From Petralouisia muris (GTDB taxonomy: Bacteria; Bacillota; Clostridia; Lachnospirales; Lachnospiraceae), in contig NZ_SRYA01000034.1 in NCBI RefSeq assembly GCF_004793545.1, positions 1 through 56,044 of the forward strand: a DNA stretch of 56,044 nt, read 5' to 3'. The notes beneath the pieces were generated by a model, which was not told where the DNA came from, made no database searches, and saw nothing but the letters and a program-made list of their open reading frames with translations. How positions within the stretch are numbered: the first letter of the stretch is position 1; each line of letters begins with the position of its first letter. Positions 35,814 through 46,310 of the stretch are shown here, in pieces. The position numbers and the translations under genes were made by a program.

Positions 35814-36091
35814 GCCGCAATCAGCAATTTGTTTCCAACAGCCACTTCTTTCACTCCTATTTCTTTCTTTTTATTGAAATTAAAACTAAGCATGTTTGTT
35901 ATATGAATTTCCATGCCATATTTTCATTTCAATAATGCTCTGCTCCCCACGATAATAAATCACTAAGTCCATCCGCTCATTATTCCTTGTCCGTGATTCC
36001 ACACTGCAATTTCCCACTCCATTGATAAAAACTACCGGCTTGTCTACCTGTCAGGAATACAGGCGCCATTAATATTAAAAACCCTTGTCAT
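35814..36091 (-). pseudogene. Remnant of an AAA-ATPase/PD-(D/E)XK nuclease family gene
   Basis: Three pieces of one family are lined up on the minus strand. First is a start with good ribosome site giving MTRVFNINGACIPD, then a stop. Next, in another frame, comes the nuclease tail VVFINGVGNCSVESRTRNNE... with ERMDLVIYY and IIEMKIWHGNSYN (the D and E-x-K of the nuclease core). Last, in a third frame, MLSFNFNKKKEIGVKEVAV... reaches the family's usual end at 35814. The whole ATPase and more than 400 residues are gone. These genes are abundant in Lachnospiraceae. Confidence 0.75.
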
Positions 36092-36112
36092 TTTCTATGC
36101 TCTCCTTTTCAA

Positions 36113-36162
36113 AAAAGGCATTGCCAATGCCTGCGCCATTACGCAAGTATGCAATGCCTTTT
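36113..36162 (-). terminator. Terminator of the surface-protein operon
   Basis: Perfect 12-bp stem AAAAGGCATTGC / GCAATGCCTTTT with a 26-base loop, followed on the minus strand by a T-run. It begins 9 bases after the stop of the leucine-rich-repeat gene. A smaller GGCATT/AATGCC hairpin overlaps its end. Confidence 0.85.
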
Positions 36163-36170
36163 CTTATAAT

Positions 36171-37730
36171 CTATTCTGTATCTGCGCTCTTTCTCTTTTT
36201 ACTGATTACCAAATAACCTCCTGCAAAGAACACGCCGAGACAAAGCACATATCTTGCATCAAATGCAACTCCTGTCTTCGGAGTTCCGCTTCCCACTTGT
36301 GCAGTGCCCATATTTCTGGAAACAGAAGTCCGGGAACCGGCGCTTGTGCCTCCGCCACTGCCTGTCTGTGTGGATCCGCCAGTACTGCCGCCACCGCTGC
36401 CGCCAGTGCCAGGAGTAGGCGTTGGCGTTGGCGTGCTGCCGGGGCTGGGCGTCGGAGTAGGCTCATCTGTTGGCTCCGGAGTGGGAGTAGGCGTCGGAGT
36501 AGGATCTGCCCCAACTGTTCCGATACTCTCAAAAATGTAACCGTTCTCATCTGCAAATTTCTCTGCCTGGGAACCTGTGTATCCCCGGATTACATCTGGC
36601 GTCCAAGATGACTGAGAACCAATGGAAGTGGTATTGGGCAGAATCGTTACTGCTTTAATTCCGCTTCCGGTAAATGCGTCCACCTCAATCGTAGTTACAG
36701 AGGCCGGTACATCCAAACTATATACATAAGGGCAGTCACTGAATGCCGAAGAAGCAATCGAAGTCATGCTGTCCGGCAATGTCAAAGAAGACTTCCCAAT
36801 CGGGCAATACAAAAGCTGTGTCAGACTGGTATCATATACTGCACCATCAGAAGAAGCATAACTTCCATTTCCGCTTTCCACATTAACCTCCGCCAGGTTG
36901 CTGCAGCCATCAAAAGCGCTGAAATCTATGGAAGAGACAGACGCTGGAATACTGATGCTCCCGATTCCGCTGCAGTTTCCAAATGCCTGGGAACCGATGC
37001 TTCCCACAGATCCCGGAATATTAATGCTGCCAAGGCTGCTGCAGCCATATAAGGTCAATTCCGGAATAGAGGACATTCCGCCGGAAAGACTAACAGAAGT
37101 CAAACCGCTGCACCCTGCCAGAACTCCGCTTCCCATAGAGGATACCGAATCTGGAATATTAATCTCAGACAGTCCTACACAATTGTTAAAGGCACTGCTT
37201 CCAATCTCTGTTACAGACCCTGGAATACTAATGCTTCCAAGACTTCCGCAGCCATTAAACGCCTGTGCTCCAATTGAGGTTACGCCATCTGGAATATTAA
37301 CAGAACCCAAACTGCTGCAGCCGTCAAAGGTCTCTGAACCAATTGAGGTCAGACCTGCCGGCAATTCCACGTATCCAAGGGAGGAACATCCATAAAAAGC
37401 TCCGCCGCCAAGGCTTACTGCTCCGCCGAACACTGCATTGGTCAATCCAGTACAGCCGGAAAATGCATAGCTTCCTACGCTGGTAACATTTGCTGGAATC
37501 GTTACGCTGGAAATACTTGTATTTCCGGCAAAAGCATAATCTGCAATTGCTGTTACAGAAGCTGGAATACTGACATCTCCGCCAGGTCCATTATAACCTG
37601 TAATGGTACTTCCTTCCATAATAAACGCACTGACATCTTCCTCCGCCATAGCCGGCAGTGCCGGGGACAGCGCGAAGGTTAAGGCCAGTATCAATATTAC
37701 ATTGAAACATTTGCCAAATAATTTCTTCAT
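36171..37730 (-). CDS. BspA-like leucine-rich-repeat surface protein with TPKTG sorting signal
   Basis: About 519 residues. A signal peptide (MKKLFGKCFNVILILALTFA) is followed by about 13-14 LRR_5/BspA repeats of the form TSIGSQAFNGCGSLGSISIP. Then comes a Thr-Pro linker (about 405-445), a Gly/Ser stretch, and the cell-wall sorting signal TPKTG, a hydrophobic helix (VLCLGVFFAGGYLVI) and KKRK. It should be anchored to peptidoglycan by a sortase, and the class B sortase gene is 36 bases upstream. BspA-type repeats often bind host matrix proteins or other bacteria. Start 37730 has AAGGAGG 8 bases upstream. Confidence 0.9.
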   Translation of the reverse strand: MKKLFGKCFNVILILALTFALSPALPAMAEEDVSAFIMEGSTITGYNGPGGDVSIPASVTAIADYAFAGNTSISSVTIPANVTSVGSYAFSGCTGLTNAVFGGAVSLGGGAFYGCSSLGYVELPAGLTSIGSETFDGCSSLGSVNIPDGVTSIGAQAFNGCGSLGSISIPGSVTEIGSSAFNNCVGLSEINIPDSVSSMGSGVLAGCSGLTSVSLSGGMSSIPELTLYGCSSLGSINIPGSVGSIGSQAFGNCSGIGSISIPASVSSIDFSAFDGCSNLAEVNVESGNGSYASSDGAVYDTSLTQLLYCPIGKSSLTLPDSMTSIASSAFSDCPYVYSLDVPASVTTIEVDAFTGSGIKAVTILPNTTSIGSQSSWTPDVIRGYTGSQAEKFADENGYIFESIGTVGADPTPTPTPTPEPTDEPTPTPSPGSTPTPTPTPGTGGSGGGSTGGSTQTGSGGGTSAGSRTSVSRNMGTAQVGSGTPKTGVAFDARYVLCLGVFFAGGYLVISKKRKSADTE

Positions 37731-37765
37731 TCTCTTGTCCTCCTTGAAAACTGGTATATGTGCCG

Positions 37766-38926
37766 TTATGGCGAGCACTTCTTTGCCAGTAAAACTAACC
37801 TTCCATCTTCTGTATAATTATTGCAGGTTGAAAGTGTCAATAATCTATCTCCATACGAGGCGTCCAAATCCCCGTCCATTATATTCATTTTCTTCATATT
37901 TTTCAGAAAACTATTGAAGTTCTCTTCATTTCCTGCATTGATAAAATCATAATAACGGAATCCTTCTTCTCCCTCTGCAGGCACTTTCGCCAGGCACACT
38001 GCTATGATTTCATACTGTGCCTTCTCATAAATTGTATTGAACTGAATAGTCTTGTGCTCCTGGAAGAATGCGGGATCCAAATAATTCTTCAATTCTCCGA
38101 ACATCATACCGCTCTTCATGTTATGTCCATATACAATCAGATTGTCATCCTGCTGTTCATAATCATTCCTGGAATCCAGAAAGATTGACCCATTAATGTC
38201 CTCTTCCCCATCGTAGTTATGGGTCAGATAAAAATCACTGCTCTCCGGCACAGCCTGCATCACCGGATAATCAATACTTGTTCCCGGTATGCTAAGCCAT
38301 CCAGAAAAATCTGAATTCTGCTCATACAACTGCCGATATTCCCGTAAAACTTCTGGGCCTTCCGGCTTCTCCACTGTTTCCTGCGACAATTCTGCCCCAT
38401 ATACGTTGTTATCTACAGTTCCAGACTGAGCCAGAACAGGCTCCTCTTCCTCTTCTCCATTTAATGCTTCCAGAAATCGGGCGGAGAGCCAGTCTGACGC
38501 AGCGGAAATCTCCTGTTCATCCTTAATTCTTTCCAATTCTCTGGTCTTCTGCTGATCATGCAGTTCACTTCCCAGAAAGACCAGAAAACACACTACTGCA
38601 CCTGTCATACAGATGGCGCCTACCACCTGACCAGGCGACAGCTGCTTTATCTTACGTGCCATCCGGTCAGTGAAGGTGGTCCTGGAAATGGTCTTATAAT
38701 CTTCTGCCACCATATCCGAGAGATAGAGGAGGTAATCATCCCCAATCACACTTTTAAATATGATCTTTCCTTCCCGTATCAGTGAATAAAGCTTCTGGGC
38801 CACTCCAGTTTCATTGATATCCATTTTCTTGGAAATATATCTGATTTTCTCTATGTCATCCAGAGCTTCCTGATATTTTTCATAGGAATCAAACTGAAAT
38901 TTTCCAATGCAATATACTCTGCCCAT
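37766..38926 (-). CDS. srtB: Class B sortase with N-terminal cytoplasmic extension
   Basis: A 386-residue transpeptidase. Residues 1-100 are cytoplasmic and unlike known sortase parts (YEKYQEALDDIEKIRYISKK...). A membrane helix lies at about 105-122 (VVGAICMTGAVVCFLVFLG). The outside domain holds the sortase B core with His268 in YGHNM, Cys368 in TLSTC and Arg376 in EDGR. The ATG at 38926 has GGGAG 8 bases upstream and is preferred to 38941. The genomic pairing with a TPKTG protein defines the likely substrate. Confidence 0.9.
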   Translation of the reverse strand: MGRVYCIGKFQFDSYEKYQEALDDIEKIRYISKKMDINETGVAQKLYSLIREGKIIFKSVIGDDYLLYLSDMVAEDYKTISRTTFTDRMARKIKQLSPGQVVGAICMTGAVVCFLVFLGSELHDQQKTRELERIKDEQEISAASDWLSARFLEALNGEEEEEPVLAQSGTVDNNVYGAELSQETVEKPEGPEVLREYRQLYEQNSDFSGWLSIPGTSIDYPVMQAVPESSDFYLTHNYDGEEDINGSIFLDSRNDYEQQDDNLIVYGHNMKSGMMFGELKNYLDPAFFQEHKTIQFNTIYEKAQYEIIAVCLAKVPAEGEEGFRYYDFINAGNEENFNSFLKNMKKMNIMDGDLDASYGDRLLTLSTCNNYTEDGRLVLLAKKCSP

Positions 38927-38972
38927 GATATCAACTCCCATCCTTCTCTGCTTCTTTTACTTGTTTCTTTGT

Positions 38973-41900
38973 TTATTTCTTAGCTTTGACCGACTTCACA
39001 GCGGAATAGCTGCTGTAATAATTCTTCTTGTCAATTTTCTTGCATACGCGGATCTTGTAATAATACTTCTTGCCGCCTGTTGCTTTCTTATCAGTATACG
39101 AGGTTTTCTTCGTTGTTGCAAGCTTTTTATACTTTCCTTTCTTGCTGGTGCTTCTGTAAACCTCATACTGAGTTGCTCCTGATACCTTCTTCCACTTCAC
39201 TGCAACCTGTTTCTTCTTAGAAGATTTCAAGCTCTTAATCTTCGTGGAATTGGGCGCTGTCACTGCTTTCACACTTGCAAATGGACCATAATAATACTGT
39301 CCGTCTTTGTTGACATATGCTCTTACCCGGAATGTCTGTGAGGTTCCTGCCTTCAATTTTGAAACCGTTGCCTTGACAGTGGTTGGCTTATTCACCCTTG
39401 CTGCCCGTCTGTTGCCGGAATTGTAAATCTCATATCCGCTGACCACATCATTCTTGGTCCAGGAAAGAGTGACACTCTTATTCGTATACTTTGAAACCTT
39501 AACGCCAGTAATTTCCGGAACTTTAATATTGTAATTTACTGTTTGGGTTCCGGTATAATTTCCTTCTCCCTTGATAATCACGCTTGCCATTCCCGGAGTT
39601 GCACTGTTGACGTATACCACGCTGTAGTCCGTACCCTTCTGCAATGTCGTATTACCGCTGGTAACAGTGATCGGCGGATTCTGCTCTTTTCCAGTGTAAA
39701 TCTGATCGCTGATAGGACTTACGGTTGCCCTTCCTAACTGCTGAGGACTAATCTGGAACGTTGTCTTTGTGCCTCCGGTGTACTTGCCCTTACCAGTAAT
39801 GGTAATGGTTGCTGTTCCTGCATTTACATTCTCAGAATATGCAATGTCGTAGTCCACTCCGCTGACCAAAAGGTTGCCGTCATCTTCCACTCTGACCGGA
39901 GGAGTAATGGCTGCGCCTGTGTAGGTGTAAACAGCTGCCACGCCCCGGATGGAGGTTTCTGCTGATAATTCTCTTGCAATGTCAAAATTCACAGTTTTTG
40001 TTCCGAAATACCAGTCTTCTGTACCTGTAATGGTAATGGTGGCTGTTCCGCGATCTACGTTATTGCTGTATTCCACGCGGTAATCTGTGCCTTCCACCAT
40101 TGCTTTTCCACCAATGCTTACCTGAGGAACCGGCGTCACAGGACTTCCGGTATAATCCTGGGTAGGAATAGGAGCCACATCTACCATATTCATGTTTCCA
40201 TGGATGCGGAACTTCGTTTCAATGGTGCCTGTATAGTTGCCGATACCGGTAATGGTGGCTGTCGCTTCCCCTACCATGGTATTGTTTACGGCAGTTACCC
40301 GGTAATCTGTTCCCTGTATCAGAGTAACTGGATTGTTGGTTTCTTCTCCTTCCCTTACCGTTGGCTGGCTGGAAGGCTGGAACTTAAGCTCTACGCCTGG
40401 AACAATCGGCCTGCCACCGTACCACTGAGGTTCAATGCTGTTCAATTCCATGGCACTGTCTATCACGCCTTCTGAACCGATGCTCTTGGGTGTAATGGTA
40501 AAGCGTGCAGCTGCCTGCTTATTCTGCTCTGCAAAATAGCCCAAGCCTTTGGCAATGACTACTGCGGTATCCACACCTGCATTGATGATATTGTCATATT
40601 CCAGTACATAATCTGTACCTTCTATTAACTGAATCGATAATTCTTCGTCTACATCAAGGAAAACCTTTACTTCTGGTTTAATTGGTGCATTTCTAAATTC
40701 CTGAGGCTGAATTTCTTCTATCCGGAAATCACCCTCTGGCGGATACATCCGGAATGATACTTCACGGCTTCCGGTATAGTTGCCAATTCCTCGTATTGTA
40801 GCTACTCCCGGCACATTAATTCCTGCTTCACCAGTGTAGGGATCCACTGTGTAGTCTACACCCAATTCAAGCTTTGTACCGTCTTTTGCCTGAACCTGGA
40901 ACTCTGGAACAACTTCCTCGCCTTCTCTGTAAATTGCCCTTCCGCTTGCATCAATATCTTCTGCATTGGCAATATCCTCTGGAAGAATATTAAAAGTAAT
41001 CCGATTAGTTCCGCCAAATCCTCCGATACCAGTCAGAATAACGGCAGGTTTCTCCTCTTCAACTTCTATTGCTGTACTTGCATTTACATTATTTTCATAA
41101 GCCACCGTGTAATCTGTGCCTTCTGTAAGCGTATTTCCACCGAAGGTTACTGTAAGTTCCGGCTCTTTCGCTGTTCTGTCAAATGTCTGGTTCTGTTCGA
41201 ACTCAACTCTTACACCTGAGCCTGAAATCGGCTGAGGAATAATAGAGAAATAGAATGTCGCCTGACCCTCATAATGGTCTCCGATTCCTTCCACTGTTAC
41301 ACTGGCTTTAGCATCTCCTTCTGACAGTTTATCATTGTTCTTCCACTCTACAATCCTATAATCCTTATCTTTTATCAATCTTCTGTTTGCAGCATTAGAC
41401 GTATAGCCATCTGTTCCTATCTTCTTGAAATCGTTATTATAGATTTCAAAGGGCGGTTCCATGGCTGAACCATTATATACATAAGCATTTTCATACGGTT
41501 CATCATTTATAACATCTCCGCCAAATACCAACGTTATGCCGCTCTCAGGATCTGAGAAGTTCTTTTTGATAATATTATAATACCGTGTAATCACTCCTTT
41601 ATAGCAATCAATTCCGCGCACGACAACGGTAGGTCTGAACTCTTCCACATCATCTTCACTGCCAATTCCAGTATTATTCTTACTGATTTCTGTTGCGTTG
41701 CCCTGATTCGCTGATGTAATGATTTCGAAGTCTTCTCCTTCTTTCAATATTTTCGGTTCCGGATCTCCTTCGCACTGCATACCTGAGCGGTCTTCAAAAA
41801 TCAATTCCGGATATACCGGGTCCACGCCATAGTAAACATCATGGTCATAATTTAATGTCATATACTCCGGCGGATTATTATTAACATCTTCAATCGATGC

Positions 41901-44900
41901 CATAATCTTGAATATCTTATCGTAACGGCCCTCATAGTTACAATACTCTTCTTCAAGAGCACGAATATAAACAGTTGCGTCTCCGATCCTTGCATTATGC
42001 TCATATCCAACAGCAAAATCTTGACCTTCTATCAGTCCTGTTTCTGTACTGTTCTCTCCTTCACACCAGGTAACTGTCAGTGCACTTTTCCCCTCTTCTA
42101 CCAGAGAATCAAATCTAATATAATCACGGATATAATCACATTCCCAGAAACCGGTTTCTGCGTTTTCTTCTCCCAGATACCCTGTAGAGCCGCTGGCGCC
42201 GCCTGGAGGCGCGATTCTGTCATTTCTAATTTTTATAAATGTATCTACCGTTTCCTCCGTTATCTGCCTCGGATTAATCTTAAATTCTTTGATAAATTCT
42301 CCATAATAGTTTCCATCGTATGCCTCATCATCATTCCGGCTTGCAGTAACCGTCAAGGTAGGAAGCAGCCTTGTTCCACCCTTAATATCATTCTCCCAGG
42401 TATAGACATTGATATTATTCGCAGCTTCTACCTTATAGTCATAAGCTGTTCCTTCCACTGCTGCCGAATCTAACTTGTCAAGAGGCTGTTCCTTGCAATA
42501 TATCTGCAATTCCGGTTCTATCGCTTCCCCTGTATAGAGATATCCTTCCTCATTCACTCCATCCAGCGACATGTCATTCTCATTGTCCTTTGCCTTGGAA
42601 AGATCCCGCTGATAAATCTGGAATTCCTTCCTTCTTTCTCCACAATAATTTCCATTCAGCTCTGTCTGAGTGTCATCGCCTTCGGAAGATGTTCCCGGAG
42701 CAACAATTCCGGAAATAATTGCAATTGCCGGAGAACTTCCGTCTTTCGTAGAATTTACTCCTTCGGGAGCTGCAGTAGCATTCTCATAGTTGTCATAGGT
42801 CACCTGATAATCTTCACCTTTTTTCAGCAGAAACTTTGTTTCTATTCCGCTTTTGAACCTTACGGTATAATATACTTCTGGTTCCGGCGTATTGGTAATA
42901 TTCCCGTCAGCATCCTTCGGGCTGTATTCCCAGTCCTGCCCGCCATTCAGTTCCATCGAAACATAATCGCCGGACAAATCTCCTATAATCTGGAAATCCT
43001 TTGTAATTGTCCCTGTAAAGTTGCCTTTTCCTGTTACAGTTATTGTAGCAGTCCCGATGGTATTATTTCTTTCATATTTTACAGTATAATCGGTATTAAG
43101 CACCAAATTCTTCGCTTCTTTCTGATTGCCTTCCATATCAACTGCTATATAACTTACCTGCAGGTTAGGCCAGATAATTTCGTCCGAATCCTCTTTCATT
43201 ATTGGTGAATCAGAATCGGTATATTTATCTGCATATTTCTCTCTATCCTTTACCCAGTCCAACACCACACTTGAATCTACGCCTGTAATCTCCACCTTGT
43301 CTTCTGCATATGCTGCTTCAAAGTCATAGGCTTCAATGGTGAACTCTTTCTCTATTTCCCCTTCATAATTCTCAGGACTGCCTTTCACTGTCAGCTTCTG
43401 AGGACCCACTGTAATTCCTGCCCCTGTGCTTTCATCTGTATTATACTCTACGCTATAATCTGTATCTTGTGTCAATGTCCTCTCGAAATGAGTAATCTCC
43501 GGCTTAGGCTCAATGGGAAGCCCGGAATAAATGTAGGTTCCTGCAATGCCAGTTACTCCCTCTGGCAATACAATGTTATACTCATTCTTTACTAAATCAT
43601 CTGTTGATAAGTTCAGGGGAACAATGTCAAACTCCACTTTCGCTGTATTATAATAATCTCCTGTACCAATAATATCAGCGGTAGCTTTTCCTGTTGTTTC
43701 CGTTGTTACATTAATGTTTGTATAGTTCTCAATGGTATAATCTGTCTCATGTGCCAGCGTCGTTCCATTAAATATAACCTCGGTATTTACCGGTTTTACC
43801 GGACTTCCTGTATAAGTCTGGGGATGGCCTATAATTTTTGTCAGAGGATCTATCGTATCATAATCACTTAAATCTCCTCTGATCCTGTACGTTAATTCTT
43901 TCGTTCCTTTCCAGTTCTTTACTCCTGTGATACGCAGAGTAGCTGTTCCAGGCTTTGTATTATTATTATGGACAATCGTATAATCTCCTGATTGGAAATT
44001 ATATGAAACATCCTCTCCGTTATCATAACTAATCTTCAGTTCTTTTGTTACAACACCGCCTTCTTTTACTTCAAATTTATAGAAAATCGCACTTAAATCT
44101 TGCTCCGTCATTTCAGCAAAATTTTCATCTGTCAGAGATAATCCTGTTGCTGTCACTTTCAAATACTCTGAATCGATACTGCGGGCTTCAATGTCAAATT
44201 TTCCGATTGTCTCACCCTCAAAATTGTTCTGTCCGATAATTCTAACTTCTGCACCGCTTTGAGCATTTATCGGAGTGCCAACCGATTCCAAAACATAATC
44301 CTCGTCCGCCCTCAGGGTCACTGTCCCTAGATTAATTGTCACTGGCGGCGTAATCACTTTTCCTGTATAAATTACAGGCGAGGTAACTCTAATAGAGGTT
44401 CCATCTGTAATATTCCTTTTGGTTATTTCAAATTCTTTGCTAACCGTACCGCTGTAATTACCCGTACCATTAATTTTCATTGTTGCGGTACCAACATTCA
44501 GATTATTCTCATAAGCAATATCATAATCTCTGCCTTTTATAAGCGGAGTGGTTGTATTGCCCTGCCTTAAACTCACATTAACACGACTCTGTTCAATCTC
44601 TTTTCCTTCATACTTTTTGGAATCTTCAAAGTTGTTCACGATTATATTATCGTCTGTAATCGGCAGCGCCGCTATTGTAAATTTTTTAACAACACTTCCG
44701 GTAAAGTTTCCCTTACCTTTTACAGTTACCGTAGCTTCTCCAGCATTTGTATTACCAGAGTATCCATACTCTACCTCTGACGTTGACAAACTCTGATTTT
44801 TATAAGTGACTGTGGGAGTCGGCTTATGGGCTGTGCCAGTATACGTATAACTATCCGCCACCTCACTGACAGTAACATCGTTGCCTGGCGCTATACTTCT

Positions 44901-46310
44901 TGGTTCAATTGTATAGTCTACCGTAACGGTACTGCCTGCCTGTATTTTCCCAGTGCCTGTTGACCTGACAGTAATCGAATGCTTACCTGCATCTGTGTGA
45001 TTGGTTCTGCTTGAATATTCAACCACATAGTCTGTTCCCTCTGTATAAGATGTACCATCTCCCACTTTAACGCTTACTTGATTTCTTTTAGATTCACGAT
45101 CATAAGTATATGTTCCCTCAACGCTTACACCAATGCTTTCTAATGTGGGGGAATAAATCTCAAATTCTAAGATCATGGTTCCCACATAACTGCCTATACC
45201 ATTAATAGTAACCTTGGCTGTACCCTGTCCATTCGCAGCAGTAGGGTATACATAAGTACCTATTGTATAATCTTCATCCAACACTAACGGTTTCTCTTTT
45301 CCATAATCAGGATCATACAGCTTAATATCATCCCCTGTAAGTTTCACTGGATTCGAAGCACCCTGATAGGGTTTAGCCGCTATGGGATCTGCCTGTATCT
45401 GCTTGCTGACATCATATCCGCCTGCTGCCGCCGTGAGGCTTTTCCTTATTGTAAATTCAACCGGATTACTTTCCAACTGTCCAAACCGTTCTCCTTTACC
45501 CAATACATATACTTGAGCTTTAGTATCTCCACGACTGGCCCGATCTGTATTCCTGTATCGGAACTCATACTCTTCCGGTTTTATATCATCAATCCCATCA
45601 TATGTTACCTTCAATTTCTCTAATTGTTGCTCCGGTAATTCTTGTGTTCTTCCATTGTACACTAATCTCAATGATGACACACTGCCTGTATCATCATTTA
45701 ATTTAAATTTTTCTTCCTCAATTCTTGTTATCTGATAATTCCCTGTTGCAGTCCCCTTGTAATCTCCATTTCCTGTTACTGTTACTGTTACTGTCTTAGG
45801 GCTAGAATCGTTACTTCCCATGTTATTATCACTTAACGTATAATTATAATCTGTTCCGGAATTTAGATTCTTCCCCCCTACTTGCACGGTCATATCTCCA
45901 GGCAGAATATTTGTACCGCTGCCCTGCACATATTTCATGTCTTTAACCACCGTTACAATCGCTTGATCTGTAAAATCCATAGGTTTAATTTCAAAGGTTG
46001 CCGTTGCCGTTCCAATGCAATTCACACCATCCCCATTAACTGTGACGGTTCCTCCTGTACCTACATGAATATTTTCTCCCCATTCTATTGTATAATATCC
46101 CGAATCTATTGTCTGATCAGAATAATCCTTCACCACAATAGTAGGCTCTTTCTTGGTTCCATCATACGTAATATCTGTATCCACAACCTCCACGGTGGCA
46201 ATTCGCACGGCTTCTGCATGCACTGTAAACCCGGACAAATCCACCATCCCGGCTATCATGCAGACGCTTAACAGCAACGCCATTATCCTCTTCCCAACAT
46301 CCTTATACAT
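38973..46310 (-). CDS. Giant secreted protein with about 24 Ig-like (MBG-type) repeats and two C-terminal fibronectin III-like domains
   Basis: A 2445-residue (about 265 kDa) protein. It has a signal peptide (MALLLSVCMIAGMVDLSGFTVHA), then I count 24 repeats of 75-110 residues built on the pattern YTG...P...V.....L..GTDY.V.Y.NN...GTATVTITG.GNYTGT....F.I. Two FN3-like domains follow (EITGVKVSKYTNKSVTLSWT; TKIKSLKSSKKKQVAVKWKK), and the end is very basic (SAVKSVKAKK). There is no LPXTG-like signal or membrane anchor, so it is either released or held by charge to the wall. It is first in an operon with a sortase and an anchored LRR protein. Likely role is adhesion or a surface stalk, but no ligand can be named. 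Confidence 0.9.
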   Translation of the reverse strand: MYKDVGKRIMALLLSVCMIAGMVDLSGFTVHAEAVRIATVEVVDTDITYDGTKKEPTIVVKDYSDQTIDSGYYTIEWGENIHVGTGGTVTVNGDGVNCIGTATATFEIKPMDFTDQAIVTVVKDMKYVQGSGTNILPGDMTVQVGGKNLNSGTDYNYTLSDNNMGSNDSSPKTVTVTVTGNGDYKGTATGNYQITRIEEEKFKLNDDTGSVSSLRLVYNGRTQELPEQQLEKLKVTYDGIDDIKPEEYEFRYRNTDRASRGDTKAQVYVLGKGERFGQLESNPVEFTIRKSLTAAAGGYDVSKQIQADPIAAKPYQGASNPVKLTGDDIKLYDPDYGKEKPLVLDEDYTIGTYVYPTAANGQGTAKVTINGIGSYVGTMILEFEIYSPTLESIGVSVEGTYTYDRESKRNQVSVKVGDGTSYTEGTDYVVEYSSRTNHTDAGKHSITVRSTGTGKIQAGSTVTVDYTIEPRSIAPGNDVTVSEVADSYTYTGTAHKPTPTVTYKNQSLSTSEVEYGYSGNTNAGEATVTVKGKGNFTGSVVKKFTIAALPITDDNIIVNNFEDSKKYEGKEIEQSRVNVSLRQGNTTTPLIKGRDYDIAYENNLNVGTATMKINGTGNYSGTVSKEFEITKRNITDGTSIRVTSPVIYTGKVITPPVTINLGTVTLRADEDYVLESVGTPINAQSGAEVRIIGQNNFEGETIGKFDIEARSIDSEYLKVTATGLSLTDENFAEMTEQDLSAIFYKFEVKEGGVVTKELKISYDNGEDVSYNFQSGDYTIVHNNNTKPGTATLRITGVKNWKGTKELTYRIRGDLSDYDTIDPLTKIIGHPQTYTGSPVKPVNTEVIFNGTTLAHETDYTIENYTNINVTTETTGKATADIIGTGDYYNTAKVEFDIVPLNLSTDDLVKNEYNIVLPEGVTGIAGTYIYSGLPIEPKPEITHFERTLTQDTDYSVEYNTDESTGAGITVGPQKLTVKGSPENYEGEIEKEFTIEAYDFEAAYAEDKVEITGVDSSVVLDWVKDREKYADKYTDSDSPIMKEDSDEIIWPNLQVSYIAVDMEGNQKEAKNLVLNTDYTVKYERNNTIGTATITVTGKGNFTGTITKDFQIIGDLSGDYVSMELNGGQDWEYSPKDADGNITNTPEPEVYYTVRFKSGIETKFLLKKGEDYQVTYDNYENATAAPEGVNSTKDGSSPAIAIISGIVAPGTSSEGDDTQTELNGNYCGERRKEFQIYQRDLSKAKDNENDMSLDGVNEEGYLYTGEAIEPELQIYCKEQPLDKLDSAAVEGTAYDYKVEAANNINVYTWENDIKGGTRLLPTLTVTASRNDDEAYDGNYYGEFIKEFKINPRQITEETVDTFIKIRNDRIAPPGGASGSTGYLGEENAETGFWECDYIRDYIRFDSLVEEGKSALTVTWCEGENSTETGLIEGQDFAVGYEHNARIGDATVYIRALEEEYCNYEGRYDKIFKIMASIEDVNNNPPEYMTLNYDHDVYYGVDPVYPELIFEDRSGMQCEGDPEPKILKEGEDFEIITSANQGNATEISKNNTGIGSEDDVEEFRPTVVVRGIDCYKGVITRYYNIIKKNFSDPESGITLVFGGDVINDEPYENAYVYNGSAMEPPFEIYNNDFKKIGTDGYTSNAANRRLIKDKDYRIVEWKNNDKLSEGDAKASVTVEGIGDHYEGQATFYFSIIPQPISGSGVRVEFEQNQTFDRTAKEPELTVTFGGNTLTEGTDYTVAYENNVNASTAIEVEEEKPAVILTGIGGFGGTNRITFNILPEDIANAEDIDASGRAIYREGEEVVPEFQVQAKDGTKLELGVDYTVDPYTGEAGINVPGVATIRGIGNYTGSREVSFRMYPPEGDFRIEEIQPQEFRNAPIKPEVKVFLDVDEELSIQLIEGTDYVLEYDNIINAGVDTAVVIAKGLGYFAEQNKQAAARFTITPKSIGSEGVIDSAMELNSIEPQWYGGRPIVPGVELKFQPSSQPTVREGEETNNPVTLIQGTDYRVTAVNNTMVGEATATITGIGNYTGTIETKFRIHGNMNMVDVAPIPTQDYTGSPVTPVPQVSIGGKAMVEGTDYRVEYSNNVDRGTATITITGTEDWYFGTKTVNFDIARELSAETSIRGVAAVYTYTGAAITPPVRVEDDGNLLVSGVDYDIAYSENVNAGTATITITGKGKYTGGTKTTFQISPQQLGRATVSPISDQIYTGKEQNPPITVTSGNTTLQKGTDYSVVYVNSATPGMASVIIKGEGNYTGTQTVNYNIKVPEITGVKVSKYTNKSVTLSWTKNDVVSGYEIYNSGNRRAARVNKPTTVKATVSKLKAGTSQTFRVRAYVNKDGQYYYGPFASVKAVTAPNSTKIKSLKSSKKKQVAVKWKKVSGATQYEVYRSTSKKGKYKKLATTKKTSYTDKKATGGKKYYYKIRVCKKIDKKNYYSSYSAVKSVKAKK

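Noticed and set aside
36206-36556. Ala/Arg/Leu-rich open frame overlapping the surface LRR gene
   Set aside because: It is an alternative frame of the Thr-Pro and Gly-Ser repeat region, which is repetitive and so stays open by chance.
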